Source: Sphingomonadales bacterium (GTDB lineage: Bacteria; Pseudomonadota; Alphaproteobacteria; SMXS01). Taken from it: 64,000 bases of DNA. The position numbers and the translations under genes are program-made. The notes beneath the pieces were generated by a model, which worked only from the letters and a program-made list of their open reading frames with translations, had not been told where the DNA came from and searched no databases. Position 1 is the stretch's first letter. Every line of letters begins with the position of its first letter. Positions 43,945-52,089 of the stretch are shown piece after piece. The stretch is taken from positions 1 to 64,000 of the forward strand of contig JALHLV010000003.1 of NCBI GenBank assembly GCA_022844405.1, given 5' to 3'.

Positions 43945-46900
43945 TCAGTGGAAGAACCGGCCCTTGTCCAGGAACGCTTCCGGCCGTTCCACGCGCTGGT
44001 CGGTCAGTAGGGTCAGCCAGCCGTTGATCTCGTCGACTTTCTCGACGATCAAGTGGATGACGCCCTCGGCGCTCTCGATCTTGCCCTCGCAGGCCATCAG
44101 TCGCGCGGTCAACGTCGGCCGCCGGTATTTTTCATAGACCCCCGGGAACACCACCAGATTGGCCACGCCGGTTTCGTCTTCCAGGGTGATGAACATCACG
44201 TCCTTGGCCGTGCCGGGACGCTGACGCGCCAGCACCACACCCGCCACCACGATTCTGCTGCCATTGCGCGCCGTCAACAGGTCCCGCGTCGGCCGCGCGC
44301 CGGCGGCCGTCAGACGCTCCCGCAGCAGTGCCACCGGATGCTGTTTCAGGGAAAGCTGCGTGGTCTGGTAGTCGGCAATCACATGCTCACCCAGCCCCAT
44401 CCCGGGCAGATGACGTTCCTTCTCGACCTTCGCGCCGTAGTCCAGTGCCTCGAACAGCGGCAGCGGCTTGGTCTCGGTCAGCCGCTTCACTGCCCACGCC
44501 GCCTGCCGCCGGTCCAGCCCCAATGACTGGAACGCGTCCGCCTCGGCCAGCCGCACCAGCGTCCTCGGCATCAGCCCGGCCTTCTGCCACAGGTCGAGCG
44601 GCGACCGGTAGCCGCTGCCACGGCACTCAACCAGCTTCCCGGCCTCGGCCTTGGCTAATCCCTTGATCTGCCGCAGCCCCAGCCGCAACGCGGGTCGCGA
44701 ACCATCGACCGGCTCCAGCGTGCAATCCCAGTCGGACAGGTTCACGTCGGCCGGCCGCACCTCGCCCTCGTGCTCGCGCAGATCGCGCACCAATTGCGCC
44801 GGCGCATAGAATCCCATCGGATAGGAGTTCAGCAGCCCGGCGGTGAACGCCTCCGGGTAATGGAACTTCAGCCACGACGACACATAGGCCAGCAGCGCGA
44901 AGCTGGCCGCATGGCTTTCCGGGAAGCCGTAGTCGCCGAACCCTTCGATCTGCCGGAAGCAGCGCTGGGCGAACTCCCGCTCATAACCGTTCCCGACCAT
45001 CCCTTCGATGAACTCGTCGCGGAACTGATCGATCGTGCCCAGATGCCTGAAGGTGGCCATGGCGCGCCGCAGCCTGTCGGCCCGCGACGGGCTGAACCCG
45101 GCGGCGACGATGGCGATCTTCATCGCCTGTTCCTGGAACAGCGGCACTCCCAGCGTGCGCTTCAGGACCTCCTCCAGTTCCTTGCTGGGATAGTCCACCA
45201 GCTCCGGATTCTTCCGCCGCCGCAGATAGGGATGCACCATGTCGCCCTGGATCGGCCCCGGCCGCACGATCGCCACCTCGATCACCAGATCATAATAGGT
45301 CTTGGGCCTGAGCCGCGGCAGCATGGCCATCTGCGCCCGGCTCTCGATCTGGAAGACACCGACCGTGTCCGCTCTCTGAATCATCTCATAGACGGCCTTG
45401 TCGTCCTGGGGAACTGTCGCGAGATCAAGGGTTTGTCCATAATGTTTACGGATGAACTCGAACGTCTTCCGGATCGCCGTCAGCATGCCGAGCGCCAGCA
45501 CGTCGACCTTGATCAGGCCCAATTCCTCTAGATCATCCTTGTTCCACTCGATGACCGTGCGGCCCTCCATGGCCGCGTTCTCGATCGGCACCACCTCGCA
45601 CAGCGGCCCGCGCGACATCACGAATCCACCCGTGTGCTGCGACAAATGCCGCGGGAACCCGCGCAGCTCCCCGGCCAGCTCAAGCGCCTGCATCAGCGTC
45701 TTGTCGCCGGGATCGAGCCCTTCCTCCCGCGCCTTGTCCTCGTCCAGAGGACCCGACCACCGGGTGATGGTCCTCGACAGCTTGTCGATCAGGTCCGTGC
45801 TCAGTCCCATGGCCTTGGCCACATCACGGATCGCGCCCTTGCTGCGGTAGCAGATCACGGTCGCGACGATGCCGGCCCGCTCGCGGCCGTACTTCTCGTA
45901 GATGTACTGCATCACCTCTTCGCGCCGCTCGTGCTCGAAATCCACGTCGATGTCCGGCGGCTCGTTCCGGTCCGCCGATACGAAGCGTTCGAACAGCAGC
46001 TCGACCTCGACGGGATTGACCGAGGTGATGCCCAGACAATAGCAGACCACCGAATTGGCCGCCGATCCACGGCCCTGGCACAGGATGTCCTGACTGCGGG
46101 CGAACCTGACCACATCATTCACGGTCAGGAAGTAGGGCGCATACTCCTTGTAGGCGATCAGCTTCAACTCGTCGTTGATGCCTTTTCTCACCTTGTCAGG
46201 GATGCCATCCGGATAGCGCCACGCGGCTCCCTTCCAGGCCAGAAACTCCAGCTCTTCCTGAGGGTTGCGGCCGTTTTCTGTGATCTCGTGGGGATATTCG
46301 TAGCGCAGCTCGTCCAGCGAGAACCGGCATTGCTCCAATACCTCCATGGTCCGCAGGACCGCCTCGGGATGCTGGCGGAACAGCCGTGCCATCTCGTCGG
46401 GCGGCTTCAGGTGCCGCTCGGCATTGGCTGCCAGCCGCCAGCCGGCGGTGGTGATCGTGCAACGCTCGCGGATGCAGGTCAGCACGTCCTGCAAGCGACG
46501 CCGCCCGGGTTCGTGATAGTGCACGTCGCCCGTCGCCACCATCGGCGTCCGCATCCGCACCGCCAGCGCGTCGAGCCGCTCCAGTCGCTTGGCGTCGTCG
46601 CCCCGGTAGTAATGGGTCGCGGCCAGATAGAGCGGCGCCTGCAGCCCATCTCGCCACAGTTTCAGCTCGGCTTCATATGCTTCGTCCAGCACCACCGGCG
46701 GCACCGCGATGAACAGGTTGTCTTCGGCTGCCTCGCACACATCCGCGCGGGTCAGCCGGCACTCGCCCTTGGGCGCCGCCCGCCGTCCCTTGGTGATCAG
46801 CCGCGACAGCCGCGCATATCCCGCCCGGTTGCGTGACAGGCACAGCACGCCCGGCGCATCCGTCACGTCGAGGCGCGCCCCCACCGCCAGCCGGATATTG

Positions 46901-47073
46901 TACTCCTTGGCCGCCACATGCGCCCGCACCACGCCCGCCAGCGTGTTGCGGTCGGCGATGGCCACCCCCTCCATGCCCAGCGCCGCCGCCTGCCCGATCA
47001 GTTCATATGGATGAGAACCACCCCGCAAGAAGCTGAAATTACTGGTGATCTGCAATTCGGCATATGCCGTCAC
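43945..47073 (-). CDS. dnaE2: Error-prone DNA polymerase (ImuC)
   Basis: DnaE2/ImuC is the C-family polymerase that carries out damage-induced mutagenic synthesis with ImuA and ImuB. The 1042-residue protein has an N-terminal PHP domain (ELQITSNFSFLRGGSHP), the polymerase acidic residues in PPDIDVDFEHERR and KVDVLALGMLTA, and the shorter C-terminus (OB domain, no tau-binding tail) typical of DnaE2 against DnaE1. Its GTG start overlaps the imuB stop by 4 bp (GTGA), so translation is coupled. Expression should follow the LexA box at 49340. Confidence 0.96.
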   Translation of the reverse strand: MTAYAELQITSNFSFLRGGSHPYELIGQAAALGMEGVAIADRNTLAGVVRAHVAAKEYNIRLAVGARLDVTDAPGVLCLSRNRAGYARLSRLITKGRRAAPKGECRLTRADVCEAAEDNLFIAVPPVVLDEAYEAELKLWRDGLQAPLYLAATHYYRGDDAKRLERLDALAVRMRTPMVATGDVHYHEPGRRRLQDVLTCIRERCTITTAGWRLAANAERHLKPPDEMARLFRQHPEAVLRTMEVLEQCRFSLDELRYEYPHEITENGRNPQEELEFLAWKGAAWRYPDGIPDKVRKGINDELKLIAYKEYAPYFLTVNDVVRFARSQDILCQGRGSAANSVVCYCLGITSVNPVEVELLFERFVSADRNEPPDIDVDFEHERREEVMQYIYEKYGRERAGIVATVICYRSKGAIRDVAKAMGLSTDLIDKLSRTITRWSGPLDEDKAREEGLDPGDKTLMQALELAGELRGFPRHLSQHTGGFVMSRGPLCEVVPIENAAMEGRTVIEWNKDDLEELGLIKVDVLALGMLTAIRKTFEFIRKHYGQTLDLATVPQDDKAVYEMIQRADTVGVFQIESRAQMAMLPRLRPKTYYDLVIEVAIVRPGPIQGDMVHPYLRRRKNPELVDYPSKELEEVLKRTLGVPLFQEQAMKIAIVAAGFSPSRADRLRRAMATFRHLGTIDQFRDEFIEGMVGNGYEREFAQRCFRQIEGFGDYGFPESHAASFALLAYVSSWLKFHYPEAFTAGLLNSYPMGFYAPAQLVRDLREHEGEVRPADVNLSDWDCTLEPVDGSRPALRLGLRQIKGLAKAEAGKLVECRGSGYRSPLDLWQKAGLMPRTLVRLAEADAFQSLGLDRRQAAWAVKRLTETKPLPLFEALDYGAKVEKERHLPGMGLGEHVIADYQTTQLSLKQHPVALLRERLTAAGARPTRDLLTARNGSRIVVAGVVLARQRPGTAKDVMFITLEDETGVANLVVFPGVYEKYRRPTLTARLMACEGKIESAEGVIHLIVEKVDEINGWLTLLTDQRVERPEAFLDKGRFFH

Positions 47074-48593
47074 GCGAACACCCCGTGCAGGAACCAGCGC
47101 GGCTGGACCCCGGCGTCATACAGGCCCTGCCGATACAGCCAGTAACGCCGGCCTTCCTCATCCTCCACCTGGTAATAGTCCCGTGGCGGCTCGTCCTTCA
47201 GCCACCACTCGCCTTCCAGTCGCTCCGGACCGTCGGCGGCTTTCACCCGGTACGCCTTGCCGTGTCGGCGAAACAGCACCGGCGGATCGTCGGGCACCGG
47301 CGCCATGGTCTCCACCGGCTCCGGCACCGCCAGCAGCCGCAGCGGCCGCTCGCGTCCCGCCGGCCACTCCGTCGCAGCGGAGGATGAGAACGGCGCGGCA
47401 TCCTCCACCGCCCGCTCGGGCAGCCAGCTCTGGCGCGGTGTTGGCCGGGTGATACGGCCAAAGCCGAAACGGTTGCCCAGCCGGTCGACCAGCTCGGCGA
47501 GCCCGGCGCCGCCGCCGCCCTTCACCTGCCAATTCTCCTGCGCCGGCTTCAGCGCCTCCACGCGGGTCGCCGAGACCGTCACCACCTCGATCCCGAACCC
47601 CGGATTTACCTCATCCAGTTTTTCGGCAAACAGCCGGAACAGCGGCTCCACCCAGCGCGATGGCCGGCTGGTGCCCACATGGATGCGCGCCGTGGTCCCG
47701 TCCACCCGGTGGCAGGCCAACGTCAGTTGCCGCGCGCCCTGGCCCGACTGGGTGAGACTCCGGCACAGCTCGTCCAACAATGTCCGCAGCCCGGTCTCGA
47801 CGCCGTCGCGCGTCATCAGCGGCTCCAGGCAGGCGACCCGCGCCTCGTGGGCCGGCACCGGCGCGATCGGCGAGATCGGCTCGTCGACCACACCCAGCGC
47901 CTGATCCAGCCGTTGCACCGGCTCGGCCCCGAACCGCTCGGCCAGCGCCCGCCGCTCCAGCGGATAGAGCGCGCCCAGCGTCCGCAGCCCAAACGAAGTC
48001 AGGCTGTCGAGCGTATCGCCCGGCAGCCGCAGGGTTGGCAGCGGGAACGTCTTCAGCGCCGTCATGGCGTCGGTCAGGCTGTCGAACGGCGGCAGGATGG
48101 CCGTTTCCTGCTGCCGCGCCCGACAGGCCGCCCAGGCGGCGCCCGGTGTATCGGCGGTCGCCGTCAGCGGCGTCAGGCCGAAGCCCTTCAGCCGCGCCAC
48201 CAGGTCCGCCGCCAGCGCCGCCTCGCCGCCGAACAGATGCGCGCAGCCGGAAATGTCGAGGAACAGGCTGTCGCCTTCCGCCAGCCCCGCCCAGGGCGTG
48301 TAGCGCGTCGCCCAGCTGGCCAGCCGCACCAACGCCGCCCGGTCAGCCGCCGCGTTGACGAAGCGGGTCTGCAGCGTCGGCTGCACCGCCCGCGCGTCCG
48401 CGAGCACCATGCCGGGTTTCAGACCGCCATGCAGCGCCCGGCGGTTGACCGCCGCCAGCACCAGCCGGCCGCGCCGCTCCTCGATGGCCGCCAGCACCTG
48501 CTTGGCCAGTTCCGGCTCCCGCCGCACCAGCCGCTCGCTGACCAGCCACGGGAACCAGACATTCATGATGCGCCTTTTATGGCCTTTCTTCAT
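47070..48593 (-). CDS. imuB: ImuB, inactive Y-family polymerase-like protein
   Basis: A ~507-residue Y-family homologue that acts as the beta-clamp-binding hub of the ImuA-ImuB-DnaE2 mutasome. It begins MNVWFPWLVSERLVRR after a short basic leader. The palm region that in active DinB polymerases carries the DxD and SxDE acidic residues reads FLDISGCAHLFGG, so polymerase activity is not expected. I chose ATG 48593, 4 bases after the imuA stop; ATG 48566 is a plausible shorter start and the longest form (48620) would overlap imuA by 23 bp. Confidence 0.92.
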   Translation of the reverse strand: MKKGHKRRIMNVWFPWLVSERLVRREPELAKQVLAAIEERRGRLVLAAVNRRALHGGLKPGMVLADARAVQPTLQTRFVNAAADRAALVRLASWATRYTPWAGLAEGDSLFLDISGCAHLFGGEAALAADLVARLKGFGLTPLTATADTPGAAWAACRARQQETAILPPFDSLTDAMTALKTFPLPTLRLPGDTLDSLTSFGLRTLGALYPLERRALAERFGAEPVQRLDQALGVVDEPISPIAPVPAHEARVACLEPLMTRDGVETGLRTLLDELCRSLTQSGQGARQLTLACHRVDGTTARIHVGTSRPSRWVEPLFRLFAEKLDEVNPGFGIEVVTVSATRVEALKPAQENWQVKGGGGAGLAELVDRLGNRFGFGRITRPTPRQSWLPERAVEDAAPFSSSAATEWPAGRERPLRLLAVPEPVETMAPVPDDPPVLFRRHGKAYRVKAADGPERLEGEWWLKDEPPRDYYQVEDEEGRRYWLYRQGLYDAGVQPRWFLHGVFA

Positions 48594-48597
48594 GGCA

Positions 48598-49320
48598 TTA
48601 CCCGGCAATTCTGATGTCATCAGGCAGAACTTCCGTCTCCCCTGCCTCGGTAATCGCCGTCCAGCCCTTCGGGCTCCAGACCACCGTCCACGCCGCTGGG
48701 CGTCCGCCCCGGGAACGGATCAGTTCAACCCGCCAGCATGGCCATCCCACGCCCGCGCCATCCGGCAGGCTGGGCATGGACGTCACCTGCCAGCGGCTCA
48801 GCGCCGTCGCCGCGCCGCCGCGCCCGGTCTCGCCCAGCAGCAGGCAGGTCACCCCGCCGGTTTCCGCCGCCAGCTGCAACCGCCGGCTGGCGGTGAAGTC
48901 GGCGGCGCGAATCTCGCCCACCACCGCCGACAGCGCGCCGCAGTTCAGCGCTTCCTCGATGGCCCACAGCATGTCCGCGTCCCGGCTGATCCCCGAGACG
49001 GTCAGCACCGCCCCCGGCTTCAGCCCGAACCGCGCCAGCCCCGGCATGTAGAGGTCGTTCCCCCGCTCAAGCCACAGCACCGGCCTGCCGTCCATGACGT
49101 GAAGCCGCGCCAGCAGCGCCGCGCAGAACCCGGTCGCCGCGCCGTCGCCATGCACCTCATGCACCCCGGCCAGCGGCAACCCACCTTCCGGCAACGCCCG
49201 GTCGATGGGCTTCATGCCGAGCGGCAGCACCGGATGCCCCGCCGCCTGGCCGACGCCCTCGATCCGGCGGATACGGTCACGCAACACCGCCACCGCACTG
49301 CTGTTCATGGTCCCTGGCAT
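48598..49320 (-). CDS. imuA: ImuA, SOS mutagenesis protein (RecA/SulA-like fold)
   Basis: A 240-residue RecA-like protein and the first gene of the imuA-imuB-dnaE2 operon. It contains the central block GLPLAGVHEVHGDG, where a canonical P-loop would be, FCAALLARL, VLWLERGNDLYMPGL and an RRLQLAAETGGVTCLLL block, all usual for ImuA. The start is ATG 49320 (MNSSAVAVL could start four codons later), 20 bases after the LexA box. Confidence 0.92.
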   Translation of the reverse strand: MPGTMNSSAVAVLRDRIRRIEGVGQAAGHPVLPLGMKPIDRALPEGGLPLAGVHEVHGDGAATGFCAALLARLHVMDGRPVLWLERGNDLYMPGLARFGLKPGAVLTVSGISRDADMLWAIEEALNCGALSAVVGEIRAADFTASRRLQLAAETGGVTCLLLGETGRGGAATALSRWQVTSMPSLPDGAGVGWPCWRVELIRSRGGRPAAWTVVWSPKGWTAITEAGETEVLPDDIRIAG

Positions 49321-49339
49321 CGCTGGTCACACCACGTTT

Positions 49340-49354
49340 GTTCTCTTTTTGTTC
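49340..49354 (-). promoter_or_regulatory. LexA (SOS) box of the imuA-imuB-dnaE2 operon
   Basis: GTTC at 49340-49343 and 49351-49354 with seven bases between (TCTTTTT). This is the alphaproteobacterial LexA direct repeat, 20 bases before imuA. The match, the position and the known SOS control of imuABC agree well. Confidence 0.88.
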
Positions 49355-49393
49355 TAATCCGCGGCAGACCGGGAGTCAAGAGGAACACCCGTT

Positions 49394-49513
49394 CTACGCG
49401 GCGGCCAGACCCAGCAGGAACGCCGCCGCGGCCATCACCGCCAGCGCCGTCCAGAACTCCGCGAACTTCGCCAGATACTTGAAGTCGCACCACTTGATGG
49501 GCTTGCCGATCAT
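49394..49513 (-). CDS. Small single-span membrane protein after Rz1
   Basis: A 39-residue product beginning MIGKPIKWCDFKYLAKF and ending in a hydrophobic helix (LAVMAAAAFLLGLAAA). Its ATG overlaps the Rz1 stop by 4 bp (ATGA) and GGAG lies 7 bases before it, so it looks translated. It is the third gene of the phage lysis remnant and could be a holin-like or antiholin-like peptide, but its small size and single helix leave this open. Confidence 0.5.
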   Translation of the reverse strand: MIGKPIKWCDFKYLAKFAEFWTALAVMAAAAFLLGLAAA

Positions 49514-49788
49514 CGCTTTTCTCCATTGATGGTTGCTCTCGAAGCCTCATGGGCCGCCACCGCCGCGGCGTGGCGCCGCTGGCATTCCGCATAGGCCGCC
49601 ACCGCCTCGCCGTCGGCGATGGCCAGCGCGCCCATGGACGGGTCAGCGATCGGCGGCAATGGCGGGCATGGCTGCGCCGCTTCCGGCGGCAGCGCCGGGA
49701 CCAGTGGCCGCACGCAGCTCGTTGAGGCCGCGCCACACCCGCTCAGTAAGACGGCACTCGCCGTAAACAGGCACGCTATGAACCTCAT
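49510..49788 (-). CDS. Rz1-like outer-membrane lysis lipoprotein (o-spanin)
   Basis: A 92-residue lipoprotein: signal with lipobox LLSGC (Cys18), then a proline-rich mature part (PLVPALPPEAAQPCPPLPPI). Its first half is encoded in another frame inside the 3' end of the Rz gene, sharing 146 bases (49643-49788). A short proline-rich lipoprotein nested in the end of a coiled-coil Rz gene is diagnostic for phage Rz/Rz1 pairs, which fuse inner and outer membranes at lysis. It is longer than lambda Rz1. Confidence 0.75.
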   Translation of the reverse strand: MRFIACLFTASAVLLSGCGAASTSCVRPLVPALPPEAAQPCPPLPPIADPSMGALAIADGEAVAAYAECQRRHAAAVAAHEASRATINGEKR

Positions 49789-50086
49789 CGACGATCCTCC
49801 TGTTGATGGTCTTGTGTTCGATCCGCAGCCGGGAAAGATCCGCGCTCAGCCGCGCGCCGATGGCGTCGACGGCGTGCTGCACCAGCCGCTCCTCCGCCCT
49901 CGCCCGCCGGTCGGCGTTACGGACTGCCGCGTCCCAGCGCGCCTGCACTTCGGCCTTGCCTGTCTCGTAGCCGTCATTGCGGATCGCCCAAACGCCCCAG
50001 GCGAGTCCGCCCAGCAGCACGACCGCCGCCGCCGCCGCCAGCACAATCCAATGTGCGCCGATCCAGCGCACCAAGGTGAGCCACAT
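49643..50086 (-). CDS. Rz-like inner-membrane lysis protein (i-spanin)
   Basis: A 147-residue protein with one N-terminal transmembrane helix (WIVLAAAAAVVLLGGLAWGVWA), a charged coiled-coil stretch (ETGKAEVQARWDAAVRNADRRARAEE) and the C-terminal cysteine/tryptophan motif YGECRLTERVWRGLNELR. This is the Rz layout. I chose ATG 50086, since the helix begins a few residues later and upstream codons belong to another gene. It overlaps Rz1 in a different frame. Confidence 0.75.
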   Translation of the reverse strand: MWLTLVRWIGAHWIVLAAAAAVVLLGGLAWGVWAIRNDGYETGKAEVQARWDAAVRNADRRARAEERLVQHAVDAIGARLSADLSRLRIEHKTINRRIVDEVHSVPVYGECRLTERVWRGLNELRAATGPGAAAGSGAAMPAIAADR

Positions 50087-50130
50087 CAGATAACCTCTTG
50101 ATTTGAGAGATGAGTGTCGGTCCGGCGGCT

Positions 50131-50295
50131 CTAGTAGGACGAGCCGTATTCCCGGCCATAGGACTCGCTGCGTCGCATGCTGATATCCTCCCATGCCGCG
50201 CCGAACACGTACGTCAGACCGACCACATCCGCATAGGTGGTGCTCGTCGTCGTCTGCCGGGCCAGCGCCTGGTTCCGATGCCAGGTGCGCGCCAT
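50131..50295 (-). CDS. Short phage-type hypothetical protein
   Basis: A 54-residue reading frame starting MARTWHRNQALARQTTTSTTY and ending with RRSESYGREYGSSY. GAGGTG lies 5 bases before its ATG. Sequences with TTTSTTYxDVxGL occur at the start of phage tail or structural proteins, so this may be the truncated head of one, but the match is weak. It lies immediately before the Rz/Rz1 pair on the same strand. Confidence 0.35.
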   Translation of the reverse strand: MARTWHRNQALARQTTTSTTYADVVGLTYVFGAAWEDISMRRSESYGREYGSSY

Positions 50296-50469
50296 CGGTC
50301 ACCTCGATCTCATTGGGGAAGGCCGTCCGGTTGGAGTGCGCTCGACACCCGGATTTCCAGCCTGATTTACGCAACATCGACCCGCTTTCGGTACCGCTTC
50401 AAGAACAATCTGCGGCTGGAAAGCGAGCGCAAATTGCCGGCGCGACACCGCGCCTGCGGGTCGACCGGG

Positions 50470-50730
50470 CTATTTGACGCCCATCTGCAACGCCAGGAAT
50501 GCCCCGAATGCCTCGTATGATCGGAAGGTGAGATGCGCGCCGTCCCGGACCATCGCATAACCGTCCTCATGGAAGACCGTGCAGCGTTGCTGCTCCATGC
50601 TGCAGAGGTGCTCCCTTTTCCCGATCCACCGAAGCCGCGGATTAGCCAATACGAGCGAACGGAGCTTGTCGTCGTCGCCTCCCTTCTCGAGCGCCGCCTC
50701 TGGTCCTGCGCATCGCTCGGACATAGCCAC
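50470..50730 (-). pseudogene. Possible remnant of an SGNH-domain O-acyltransferase (C-terminus)
   Basis: An 86-residue frame whose second half, HLCSMEQQRCTVFHEDGYAM then VRDGAHLTFRSYEAFGAF, resembles the end of acyltransferase-3/SGNH proteins, where C...C and D-x-x-H-L-T close the esterase domain. The upstream ~550 residues of such a protein are missing, so this is a fragment if the assignment is right. It lies next to phage lysis genes, which often accompany O-antigen-modifying acyltransferases. Confidence 0.35.
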
Positions 50731-51015
50731 GCCTCATGAGGCTTCTGTCTCGCACGCGAAGCTAAAAAAAGGGGCACATGCTGCATCAGGCCACTCACAT
50801 CCATGGACCGGATCGGCGATGCAGGCGGTCGCACCTCGCGATGGTGGCGACTCGAAGGCGGCGCACCAAATTGGCGGGCACACCCCATTGCCGCACGCAC
50901 AGTCATCGAAAAGGCACGCTTGCCATCCCCGGCAGGCCCATTAACCTGTCGGTAACAACAAGGTGCCGGCAAAACCGGCGCATCCCGTTCCGGCAATTCC
51001 GAAGGCCCATCCCCC
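50731..51015. other. Gene-free stretch before the OYE gene
   Basis: About 285 bases with no convincing reading frame on either strand. An A-run near 50763 and a short GC-rich inverted segment near 50964-50982 (GGTGCCGGCAAAACCGGCGC, not a perfect stem) are the only structures I can see. Confidence 0.4.
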
Positions 51016-52065
51016 ATGCCCACGCTTCTCGATCCCATCGACATCGGCCCCCTCCGCCTGCCCAACCGCATCATCATGGCGCCGCTCACCCGCGCCCGCG
51101 CCGGCGCCAGCCGCATCCCCAACGAGCTGATGCGCGACTATTACGTCCAGCGCGCCTCCGCCGGCCTCATCCTCACCGAAGCCACGTCGGTCGAGCCCAT
51201 GGGCGTCGGCTATGCCGACACGCCCGGCATCTGGTCCGACGATCAGGTCGACGGCTGGAAGCGCATCGTCGCCGCCGTCCACGACGCCGGCGGCCGCATT
51301 GCCATGCAACTCTGGCATGTCGGGCGCATCTCCCACCCCATGTTCCTCAACGGCGACGAGCCCATCGCGCCCACCGCCATCGCCGCCGAGGGCCATGTCA
51401 GCCACGTCCGGCCCAAGGCCGCCTTCCCCACGCCCCGCGCGCTGGCGACCGGCGAGATCGGCGGCATCGTCGAGGCGTTCCGCAACGGCGCCCGCAACGC
51501 CCTGCGCGCCGGCTTCGACGGCGTCGAGATCCACGGCGCCAATGGCTACCTGGTCGACCAGTTCCTCCAGACCGCCTCCAACCGCCGCAACGACTTCTAC
51601 GGCGGCGCCATCGAGAACCGCGCCCGGCTGATGCTGGAAGTCGCCGACGCCGTCGCCGGCGTCTGGGGCGCCGACCGGGTCGGCATGCATCTCGCCCCGC
51701 GCGGCGACGCGCACTCCATGGGCGACGAGAACCCCGCCGCCACCTTCGGCTATGTGGCGGCCGAACTCGGCAGGCGCGGCCTGGCCTATCTGTGCGTCCG
51801 CGAATATGTCGGCGAAAACCGCATCGGCCCGCAATTGAAGAAGCAGTTCGGCGGCGTCTACATCGCCAACGAGCGCTACACCCGGGAAACCGCCGAAGCC
51901 GCTCTCGCCGCCGGCGAGGCCGACGCCATCGCCTTCGGCCAGCTGTTCATCGCCAACCCCGACCTGCCCCGCCGCTTCGCCGAGAACGCCGGGCTCAACG
52001 AGCCCGACGTCAAGACCTTCTACGCCAGCGGCCCCGCCGGCTACACCGACTATCCGGCGCTTTAG
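51016..52065 (+). CDS. Old yellow enzyme family alkene reductase
   Basis: A 349-residue FMN-dependent TIM-barrel ene-reductase (NemA/OYE class), which reduces activated C=C bonds or nitro esters with NAD(P)H. It has PNRIIMAPLTRARA near the start, the LWHVGRISHP block, DGVEIHGANGYLVDQFLQ with the substrate-binding His/Asn pair, NRRNDFYGGAIENRARL, and FGQLFIANPDLPRR near the end. Family length is complete. The start codon is ATG 51016. Confidence 0.95.
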   Translation: MPTLLDPIDIGPLRLPNRIIMAPLTRARAGASRIPNELMRDYYVQRASAGLILTEATSVEPMGVGYADTPGIWSDDQVDGWKRIVAAVHDAGGRIAMQLWHVGRISHPMFLNGDEPIAPTAIAAEGHVSHVRPKAAFPTPRALATGEIGGIVEAFRNGARNALRAGFDGVEIHGANGYLVDQFLQTASNRRNDFYGGAIENRARLMLEVADAVAGVWGADRVGMHLAPRGDAHSMGDENPAATFGYVAAELGRRGLAYLCVREYVGENRIGPQLKKQFGGVYIANERYTRETAEAALAAGEADAIAFGQLFIANPDLPRRFAENAGLNEPDVKTFYASGPAGYTDYPAL

Positions 52066-52089
52066 GCATCCAGCGAGGAAGCCACGGTT

